Assembly (NCBI GenBank): GCA_963921795.1
Contig: OY997656.1
Location: 59,004,795 to 59,068,794, forward strand
Length of the DNA stretch: 64,000 nucleotides
Source: Nannobrachium achirus
Lineage: Eukaryota > Chordata > Actinopteri > Myctophiformes > Myctophidae
Direction: 5' to 3'
Shown here: positions 55,658 through 64,000 of the stretch, one piece after another
Layout of the letters: every line of letters starts with the position of its first letter
Position numbering within the stretch: position 1 is the stretch's first letter
Notes under the pieces: model-generated
What the model saw: the letters and a program-made list of their open reading frames with translations, nothing else
What the model was told of the DNA's origin: nothing
Database searches by the model: none
Translations under genes and position numbers: made by a program

Positions 55658-56160
55658 TAGTTAGAGGGTTAGGGTTAGGGTTAGGGGGATTCAGTTAGAG
55701 GGGATACAAACGATCTTATGTATAGTTAGAGGGGATACAAACGATCCTATTTATAGTTAGAGGGGATACAAACGATCTTATGTATAGTTAGAGGGGATAC
55801 AAACGATCTTATGTATAGTTAGAGGGGATACAAACGATCCTATTTATAGTTAGAGGGGATACAAACGATCTTATGTATAGTTAGAGGGGATACAAACGAT
55901 CTTATGTATAGTTAGAGGGGATACAAACGATCTTATGTATAGTTAGAGGGGATACAAACGATCTTATGTATAGTTAGAGGGGATACAAACGATCTTATGT
56001 ATAGTTAGAGGGGATACAAACGATCTTATGTATAGTTAGAGGGGATACAAACGATCTTATGTATAGTTAGAGGGGATACAAACGATCTTATGTATAGTTA
56101 GAGGATACAAACGATCCTATTTATAGTTAGAGGAGATACAAACGATACAAACGATCCGAA
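55658..56160. repeat. 31-bp minisatellite seeded beside TTAGGG repeats
   Basis: About 15 units of TTATGTATAGTTAGAGGGGA plus TACAAACGATC. The array opens with GAGGGTTAGGGTTAGGGTTA, three telomere-type hexamers, and the unit itself contains the related GTTAGAGGGG. A minority of units read CCTATTTATAG. From 56161 to 56500 no gene was recognised. Confidence 0.95.
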
Positions 56161-56499
56161 AATATTTCAGAATACTTCAATTTGGTGCTGCTTCAATCAT
56201 AAAGATTGATGTTTTGTACTTTGTCTTTTGCCGTTTGCCTTCTTTTGTTCGCGCCAAGAAGTTTACCTCGTTTCGAAAAGATAATTACGTCACTTAATCG
56301 CCTCGTTATATTGGAGTTCTGGGTGGAAGTACTCATCGTGCACATGAATGGCATGACACAAAAACGCTCCCGTTGTGGAAGGAATCTTTAATGTAAATTC
56401 AGTCGTATTTGTGAGGTGGACAAACACATGAATCTGATATTAAACACTTCCTAATGTATTTAATGTGGAAGAGAAGCTTGGAAAGAATCACTGCCAACC

Positions 56500-56852
56500 A
56501 TACAGTACAGCACAGCACAGCACAGCACAGCACAGCACAGCACAGCACTGTACAGTACAGTACAGCACAGCACAGCACAGCACTGTACAGTACAGCACAG
56601 CACAGCACAGCACTGTACAGTACAGTACAGTACAGCACAGCACAGCACAGCACAGCACTGTACAGTACAGCACAGCACAGCACAGCACAGCACAGCACTG
56701 TACAGTACAGCACAGCACAGCACAGCACAGCACTGTACAGCACAGCACAGCACAGCACAGCACAGCACAGCACAGTACAGTACAGTACAGCACAGCACAG
56801 CACAGCACAGTACAGTACAGCACAGCACAGCACAGCACAGCACAGTACAGCA
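56500..56852. repeat. CAGCA/CAGTA pentanucleotide microsatellite with inverted blocks
   Basis: About 70 pentamers (ACAGC or ACAGT) interrupted by CACTGTACAGTACAG, where the repeat meets its own complement at GTAC palindromes. Long frames on both strands (STAQHSTAQ and AVLCCAVL) are artefacts of the 5-base period. Confidence 0.97.
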
Positions 56853-58054
56853 CAGTACGAGATCACTGACTGATACAGGAGGATGTTTTAAGAAGCTGTG
56901 TGTAACAAATAAGTATTATTGTGGAGCCAGAAGAAGCAAGCCTCATCAGAGGCAGGGGAGTGGAAGAGAGAAGGACCTCTATTTATAGACCCTGCTACAT
57001 CCCCTGGTCCTTAACACAACGGAAGCCAAGGTTTCTAACATTTCTAGCTGTTACTGGTGCCACCATTCACTTACGCTTTATTTTGAAGTGCCTCGGAAGC
57101 TTTGTGCGTGTGCATGTGGGTGTCCATTGACGATTGAGGAAGATAATCCCTTTGTTTACAAAAGCTCGCGAAACTATAATCCAAAACGGGGCCGACCATC
57201 GCGGTAAAGTGTCGCTGTGAAAACAATCAGATCTCTCCTTCCCTGTCGCTTTTTTCACCTCATTCAAAGATAAAGCCCTTCTTATGTTTCAAAGTAGAAT
57301 GTAAAGCAATAAACTGCCTCGCATTTTCTTCCCCTGTCTTCCTGCCTGCAGCTGGGGGGTGACGTAATGGACTTAGGTCATTCAGAGGGCAGCCACAGCC
57401 TGTACAGTTAACTCTTTGTTGTCTCGTCTCTCAACGAGATTGGCAGGGGGACACCTAGTGGCCATAACTCGTCCCTGAACGAGTTTGGCTCCCAAGTTGT
57501 TAAAGGACAACCTGCTTTTATAGAGACCTTCTACTGCCTGGTCCTTAAAGGAGAATACCTCTACTTATAGACCCAGCTGCATCCCCTGGTCCTTAACTCA
57601 TTCGTAGTTTACGGCCGTAAAGCCCGTTAATTTCTCTATGTCTTTCACTGCCGGCTTCTCCTACCTGTTAACGTGGGCGCTCGTCCAGTTCCCATCGTGC
57701 GTGATCGGACACTGCTATGCATCGTGTGTTCGCGTATTCCATCAGCTTCTCAAATCCGTTGAAACTTTTTCAATTGATCAATAAGTTCTCCATCTGTAAG
57801 CCGCGGAGTTCAGACAGAAAGTTAACGGGCCAAAATAGAGGACGGACTTCCGCTTCCGGTTCAGGGACTCCAATGTTAAAGTTGTCCGCTCAATAATGTG
57901 TCCGTGTAGAAACCGATCACGGAGCATTAGTTCCGGCCTATTTTAGTTGCACTTCGATAAAAAAATGTTTTTTAATTAATTTTTATTACATTTACGGGTT
58001 CTACGGGCATGGCAGAGAAGGGGTACAAAGGGGTATTTTGATGGCAGAGTTTGT
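56853..58054. repeat. Dispersed short repeats, possible TTAA elements
   Basis: CATCCCCTGGTCCTTAA recurs at 56997, 57580 and 58310, and CTTTTATAGAGAC recurs too. TTAACTCTTTGTTGTCTCG to GTTGTTAA (about 57409-57500) and TTAACTCATTCGTAG to GTGTTAA (57595-58050) have TTAA at both ends but weak inverted termini. No gene was recognised. Confidence 0.4.
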
Positions 58055-58281
58055 GTTAAAGGACCATTTCACCTCTGGGACAACCAGATCTTATTTTATT
58101 GTTGTGTGGGACACGATCAACACAATCCTGAGTTATGTTTTGTGTTCAATCTGTGTTTTTAGATATTTTAGTATTTCAGTATGCTACAACTGGTCATATG
58201 ATGCATTTTGCATCATATGATGCATCAGATGATGCAATATCACGCTAGCATGCTGAAATACTAAAATATCTAAAAACACCT
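58055..58281. mobile_element. TTAA-target palindromic MITE, right end truncated
   Basis: AGGACCATTTCACCTCTGGG onward matches 49001-49287. Its centre has expanded into TGATGCATTTTGCATCATAT and related nested palindromes. The right terminus is replaced by unrelated sequence. Confidence 0.75.
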
Positions 58282-58339
58282 TTATGCTTTTATAGAGACA
58301 TCCCCTGGATGACCCAGCTGCATCCCCTGGTCCTTAGAA

Positions 58340-58665
58340 AACAACCTGCTTTTTATTTTATGCTTCAACTATTAAACAAATAGTAGCTAAGATCACGGTG
58401 CCGCTCATGTGCCATCTCAACATATGTTGTTCCAGGGACAAACCAGAAGCAAATATTTGAGTTACAAATGTTCACTTTTAAAAATACACATTCAAAGATT
58501 TTCAAACAAATCTTGATTTTTCAAAAACAGCAGATCTACAAGCTGCTTTCATAGGGGCCTTCTAATGCTTAAAGAACAAGGACCCCCTTATTGACTCTTA
58601 TTGACATGCCAGGGACCCCCATAAGAGAAGACCTTTAAGGCTCTAGCAGTGATGCTCAACCATTG
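58340..58665. mobile_element. TTAA-family palindromic MITE, degraded
   Basis: TTTATGCTTCAACTATTAAA, TGTTCCAGGGACAAACCAG and CAGCAGATCTACAAGCTG mark a decayed copy. The termini are not clear. Confidence 0.55.
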
Positions 58666-58675
58666 AGACCTTTAA

Positions 58676-59334
58676 CTCAGTTAGCGCCGGGCGACTTTAC
58701 GAGCGACTAGTTCACTATGGCGTTTGGTGCCGAGCGACTCGGAGCGACTTTTATATAAAAGCATTGTTTAAGCTTTTAATATGTGTTTATAGACGGAGCG
58801 AAATGGTTAGCTTACCTCAGCTAATGTCCACACGTAAACCGTGAAAAAAAAGGATACGATTATGACGTCACCTTTAAACCAGGGCTTCCTGTTGACAACA
58901 GGCCTCTGCTAGCGTTAGCCTCAATGCAACCATCCGACCCTCACGTAGCTTCACTAGGTCGGATTTTGATTCTGAAACTTTCTGTGTGGCATCTATATAC
59001 GTCCCGATGCCCATACCAATGGTGGTTTGAGACGATCAAGCACGAATTGAACAGTATTGAGCTGAAATGGTGACCGGCGGCCCGTCCATGTTAAGTCAAT
59101 GAGGACCAAGTCAGCGTCTCATCCTGTTATGTGGATTTAAACAGGCTTAACATGGGACCATGTCAGTGTATGGTGTATGGTGGTCTCTAGTGGTCATCTG
59201 GTGGTATGGTATGCTGGACGTGCATTCGTTAAGGTGGTCTGGTTAAGGTGGTCTGGGGGGATACAAAATAGCTATTTCCTGGCGTTATAAGCGCACATTC
59301 ATATTCATATTTTGGAAATCTGGCCCTGTATGAG
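58676..59334. mobile_element. Putative TTAA-target element CTCAGTTAGCGCC
   Basis: TTAA at 58672-58675 and 59335-59338. CTCAGTTAGCGCCGGGCGAC at the left and GGCCCTGTATGAG at the right are only weakly inverted. 659 bp, non-coding. From 59339 to 59828 there is a half hairpin (59458-59492) and otherwise nothing recognised. Confidence 0.5.
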
Positions 59335-59828
59335 TTAAGAACAATGTTCTACTGCACCCATGGTCCTAACAGAACAGCTGCTTTCAACGCAGCACGTTTG
59401 GAACGCTCTTATTTCACTCTAAACAAATCGACTTGCTAAAACAATGGTGTTGCAACTCGTTCTGAGCTTGTAGATCGGCTATTTTTGGCAATCGCTGGAC
59501 CCCGGAATAGGTTTTATGTGTGTTCAAGTGCTTAACAAAAGTGGCGTTTATTTTGATCATTGCGATAATATCCGCCAAAACGTTGTACTATTTTTAGTCC
59601 ACAGCCCTCCTCTGAGACACAGAGTGAGTAGACGGGTTTCTGAACTGTCCACAGAACTCCTCCGACGTCGTGATCTTGCAGATCTGAACATTTTGGCTGA
59701 TGTATGTATGCATGGGTTCTTCATGTTGCTGGGGGACCCCCTGGGGACCCCTGCCCTCTCCAGCACCCCTGGGGGTCCCTCTGTGGGGACCAGTGTTGTT
59801 ATCATGTGGTTCCTGTGTTCTCCTTTAG

Positions 59829-59967
59829 GGGGCAGTGTGGACCATGAAGTTCTCCCACTGTGGCAGGCTGCTGGCCACTGCCGGCCAGGACAACGTGGTT
59901 CGCATCTGGGTCCTAAAGAACGCCTTCGACTACTTCAACAACATGAGGATGAAGTACAACACAGAGG
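59829..59967 (+). CDS. wdr44: wdr44 exon 13, first WD40 repeat (139 bp)
   Basis: Reads GAVWTMKFSHCGRLLATAGQ, DNVVRIWVLKNAFDYFNNMR and MKYNTEG. This is the first WD40 blade of WDR44: the WTMKFS..G.LLATAG.D..VRIW pattern gives the inner strands, and DNVVRIW is the WD-type end. Phase 0 in, phase 1 out. The acceptor is TCTCCTTTAG and the donor GAGG/GTAAAC. The following exons, starting near RVSPSPSQESL in other vertebrates, are not in the window. Confidence 0.97.
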
Positions 59968-60647
59968 GTAAACAAACATCTCACGGTTTATTTTAACGAT
60001 CGATCAATCGATTGTGTTCCGAGAGATCAACGGAACCGACATAGTATACTTTTAAGTTCCTACTTTCCTTCCTCCTAACATTTTTCTTATTTTATTTTTT
60101 TTACCATTATTTGGGGTCCCACTTGCAATATTCTCATGGTCCACCAGTAGTCCGTAGAGCTGTCAGAATTGGCCAAAAATGACATTCGAATATTCCCTTT
60201 AAAACGAAAGGAATTCATATTTTTTTTAATCAAAGCTTAATTTTTTACTGTTGAATATTATTTTATTGTTAACATTCGAAGGAACATTCAAATATAGAAT
60301 ATTCTTTCCCCCGATGACAGTGAAGTGACAAATTCAAGGACTTTTCTAAAGGACTTTCTCAAAAAGCAAGGAGAAAAGGAGCATCAAAAGTAACCGACAA
60401 ACAATACTATAAAAACTGGTGAAACATTGGCCAAATTGTCAAATAATAAGTGTGTTAATACAATTGTGAAAATTGCAGTTATACAATCTTGTGGATCTGC
60501 TATGTTCACAATATGTATCTGTGGAACCGAACACTTAATACCTCAACAATTCCAAGTGCTTGTCAGGGTGAGGGGTCCCCAGTTTCACTATGATTATCTT
60601 GGGGGGTTACAGGCCTGCGAATGTTGAAAACCATTGCATTTTACCAC
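59968..60647. repeat. Intron with MITE-like debris
   Basis: GAGCTGTCAGAATTGGCCAA and AACATTCGAAGGAACATTC suggest a decayed MITE at about 60150-60300. 60395-60500 resembles 385-470 (ACATTGGCCAAATTGTCAAA plus a decayed hairpin). No exon was found. Confidence 0.45.
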
Positions 60648-63600
60648 TGTTTTACATGAATCACTGTCTTGTCTAAGTACTGACAGCAACATGTTTTACA
60701 TTAATCACTATCTTGTCTAAGCACTGACAGCAACATGTTTTACATTAATCACTATCTTGTCTAAGCACTGACAGCAACATGTTTTACATGAATCACTGTC
60801 TTGTCTAAGTACTGACAGCAACATGTTTTACATGAATCACTATCTTGTCTAAGTACTGACAGCAACATGTTTTACATGAATCACTATCTTGTCTAAGCAC
60901 TGACCGCAACATGTTTTACTTTAATCACTATCTTGTCTAAGTACTGACAGCAACATGTTTTACATTAATCACTATCTTGTCTAAGCACTGACAGCAACAT
61001 GTTTTACATGAATCACTATCTTGTCTTGTCTAAGCACTGACAGCAACATGTTTTACATTAATCACTATCTTGTCTAAGCACTGACAGCAACATGTTTTAC
61101 ATTAATCACTATCTTGTCTAAGTACTGACAGCAACATGTTTTACATGAATCACTGTCTTATCTAAGTACTGACAGCAACATGTTTTACATTAATCACTAT
61201 CTTATCTAAGTACTGACAGCAACATGTTTTACATTAATCACTATCTTGTCTAAGCACTGACAGCAACATGTTTTACATTAATCACTATCTTGTCTAAGTA
61301 CTGACAGCAACATGTTTTACATGAATCACTGTCTTGTCTAAGCACTGACAGCAACATGTTTTACATTAATCACTGTCTTGTCTAAGTACTGACAGCAACA
61401 TGTTTTACATGAATCACTGTCTTGTCTAAGCACTGACAGCAACATGTTTTACATTAATCACTATCTTGTCTAAGTACTGACAGCAACATGTTTTACATGA
61501 ATCACTATCTTGTCTAAGCACTGACAGCAACATGTTTTACATTAATCACTGTCTTGTCTAAGCACTGACAGCAACATGTTTTACATGAATCACTATCTTG
61601 TCTAAGTACTGACAGCAACATGTTTTACATGAATCACTGTCTTGTCTAAGCACTGACAGCAACATGTTTTACATTAATCACTGTCTTGTCTAAGTACTGA
61701 CAGCAACATGTTTTACATTAATCACTATCTTGTCTAAGCACTGACAGCAACATGTTTTACATTAATCACTGTCTTGTCTAAGCACTGACAGCAACATGTT
61801 TTACATGAATCACTGTCTTGTCTAAGCACTGACAGCAACATGTTTTACATTAATCACTATCTTGTCTAAGCACTGACAGCAACATGTTTTACATTAATCA
61901 CTGTCTTGTCTAAGCACTGACAGCAACATGTTTTACATTAATCACTATCTTGTCTAAGCACTGACAGCAACATGTTTTACATTAATCACTGTCTTGTCTA
62001 AGTACTGACAGCAACATGTTTTACATTAATCACTATCTTATCTAAGTACTGACAGCAACATGTTTTACATGAATCACTATCTTGTCTAAGCACTGACAGC
62101 AACATGTTTTACTTTAATCACTATCTTGTCTAAGTACTGACAGCAACATGTTTTACATTAATCACTATCTTGTCTAAGCACTGACAGCAACATGTTTTAC
62201 ATGAATCACTATCTTGTCTTGTCTAAGCACTGACAGCAACATGTTTTACATTAATCACTATCTTGTCTAAGCACTGACAGCAACATGTTTTACATTAATC
62301 ACTATCTTGTCTAAGTACTGACAGCAACATGTTTTACATGAATCACTGTCTTATCTAAGCACTGACAGCAACATGTTTTACATTAATCACTATCTTGTCT
62401 TGTCTAAGTACTGACAGCAACATGTTTTACATTAATCACTATCTTGTCTAAGCACTGACAGCAACATGTTTTACATTAATCACTATCTTGTCTAAGTACT
62501 GACAGCAACATGTTTTACATGAATCACTGTCTTATCTAAGTACTGACAGCAACATGTTTTACATTAATCACTATCTTATCTAAGTACTGACAGCAACATG
62601 TTTTACATTAATCACTATCTTGTCTAAGCACTGACAGCAACATGTTTTACATTAATCACTATCTTGTCTAAGTACTGACAGCAACATGTTTTACATGAAT
62701 CACTGTCTTGTCTAAGCACTGACAGCAACATGTTTTACATGAATCACTGTCTTGTCTAAGCACTGACAGCAACATGTTTTACATTAATCACTGTCTTGTC
62801 TAAGTACTGACAGCAACATGTTTTACATTAATCACTGTCTTGTCTAAGTACTGACAGCAACATGTTTTACATTAATCACTGTCTTGTCTAAGCACTGACA
62901 GCAACATGTTTTACATTAATCACTATCTTGTCTAAGTACTGACAGCAACATGTTTTTACTTTAATCACTATCTTGTCTAAGTACTGACAGCAACATGTTT
63001 TACATGAATCACTGTCTTGTCTAAGTACTGACAGCAACATGTTTTACATTAATCACTATCTTGTCTAAGCACTGACAGCAACATGTTTTACATTAATCAC
63101 TGTCTTGTCTAAGCACTGACGGCAACATGTTTTACATTAATCACTATCTTGTCTAAGCACTGACGGCAACATGTTTTACATTAATCACTGTCTTGTCTAA
63201 GCACTGACAGCAACATGTTTTACATTAATCACTATCTTGTCTAAGTACTGACAGCAACATGTTTTACATGAATCACTGTCTTGTCTAAGCACTGACGGCA
63301 ACATGTTTTACATTAATCACTGTCTTGTCTAAGTACTGACAGCAACATGTTTTACATGAATCACTGTCTTGTCTAAGCACTGACAGCAACATGTTTTACA
63401 TTAATCACTATCTTGTCTAAGCACTGACAGCAACATGTTTTACATTAATCACTGTCTTGTCTAAGCACTGACAGCAACATGTTTTACATTCACTGTCTTG
63501 TCTAAGTACTGACAGCAACATGTTTTACATGAATCACTGTCTTGTCTAAGCACTGACAGCAACATGTTTTACATTAATCACTATCTTGTCTAAGTACTGA

Positions 63601-64000
63601 CAGCAACATGTTTTACATGAATCACTATCTTGTCTAAGCACTGACAGCAACATGTTTTACATTAATCACTGTCTTGTCTAAGCACTGACAGCAACATGTT
63701 TTACATGAATCACTATCTTGTCTAAGTACTGACAGCAACATGTTTTACATGAATCACTGTCTTGTCTAAGCACTGACAGCAACATGTTTTACATTAATCA
63801 CTGTCTTGTCTAAGTACTGACAGCAACATGTTTTACATTAATCACTGTCTTGTCTAAGCACTGACAGCAACATGTTTTACATTAATCACTATCTTGTCTA
63901 AGCACTGACAGCAACATGTTTTACATTAATCACTGTCTTGTCTAAGCACTGACATCAACATGTTTTACATGAATCACTATCTTGTCTAAGCACTGACAGC
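60648..64000. repeat. 44-bp minisatellite, at least 76 copies, runs past the window
   Basis: Units of 44 bases with GACAGCAACATGTTTTACAT and ATCACTATCTTGTCTAAG. The main variants are ATTAATC or ATGAATC, CTATC or CTGTC, and AGCAC or AGTAC. A CTTGT insertion marks 61020, 62214 and 62397, and an ACTTTAATC mark is at 60918, 62111 and 62958. The array lies in the intron after exon 13. Confidence 0.97.

Larger units (their letters stand above)
18340..59967 (+). other. wdr44: wdr44 gene, partial (13 exons visible)
   Basis: This span holds the recognisable part of a WDR44 orthologue. WDR44 is a cytosolic/endosomal WD40 protein that binds Rab11 and acts in recycling-endosome and exocytic tubule traffic. 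It contacts GRAF-family SH3 domains through a proline-rich region and ER VAP proteins through an N-terminal FFAT-like motif. Thirteen exons joined in order give one open frame of 1664 bases. The exit phases are 0,0,1,0,1,0,0,2,2,1,1,0,1, and each entry phase matches the previous exit. Identity rests on blocks such as LDLASATSGDK, QRPRSNSGRELTDE, EILASVMIKNLDTGEEIPL and GQDNVVRIW. The FFAT-bearing first coding exon was not found and is probably upstream. The remaining WD40 repeats should lie beyond 64000. Introns are packed with transposons and minisatellites. Confidence 0.93.

Noticed and set aside
55668-55690. True telomere or chromosome end
   Set aside because: Only three TTAGGG units within an intron, followed by an unrelated 31-bp array and further wdr44 exons.
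56399-56873. Long overlapping frames on both strands (STAQHSTAQ, AVLCCAVL)
   Set aside because: Produced by the pentanucleotide repeat, which lacks stop codons in all frames.

Overview
The window is vertebrate, almost certainly teleost fish, genomic DNA. The genes are split by GT-AG introns, long CA/GT microsatellites are common, and there are many short non-autonomous hAT, TTAA-target and Harbinger-like elements, tRNA-derived SINEs and a LINE fragment. I saw no prokaryotic operon, CRISPR array or origin. The species cannot be fixed from sequence alone.

The only host gene I can support is wdr44 (WD repeat protein 44, also called rabphilin-11 or Rab11-binding protein) on the + strand. Thirteen exons are recognisable between 18340 and 59967, and their splice phases chain without a break over 1664 coding bases (about 555 codons). 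They cover a short N-terminal segment, the IIDSIIEESQ block, a low-complexity acidic/proline-rich region, the SH3-ligand-like proline cluster, the conserved central Rab11-binding part (from LDLASATSGDK through the EILASVMIKNLDTGEEIPL block to the KKFLGKSVKRAKHLAEEYGE block) and the first WD40 repeat. The extreme N-terminal exon(s) and the other WD40 repeats are outside the window or not visible. One 36-base, frame-preserving exon (54004-54039) looks like an optional cassette.

Layout: 1-4400, nested MITE debris, hairpins and GT repeats. 4406-17252, one 12.8 kb minisatellite with 46-bp units that switches to 36/37-bp units near 15945. 17253-23873, exon 1 of the visible part in a MITE-rich intron, ending with a SINE carrying seventeen 51-bp repeats. 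23874-24792, two exons whose facing edges have been tandemly copied. 25035-28444, a three-deep transposon nest (TTAA element, then LTR element, then hAT). 28476-28699, exon 4. 28985-35195, a palindromic element split by a 5.5 kb hAT-like composite. 36077-47220, exons 5-10, with more splice-edge duplications around exons 8 and 10. 47523-53808, MITEs and a LINE with a 5' inversion. 54004-59967, exons 11-13. 60648-64000, a second large minisatellite of 44-bp units that runs off the end.

The most unusual structure is the repeated occurrence of tandem duplications that straddle exon-intron junctions of this one gene (donor of exon 2, acceptor of exon 3, acceptor and donor of exon 8, acceptor of exon 10), each multiplying authentic-looking splice sites. 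The second is a roughly 70-bp perfect or near-perfect DNA hairpin, core AGATCTACAAGCTCACAACG, found about 25 times inside several otherwise unrelated MITE families. Its arms extend symmetrically into sequence specific to each host family and its centre varies in a compensatory way.
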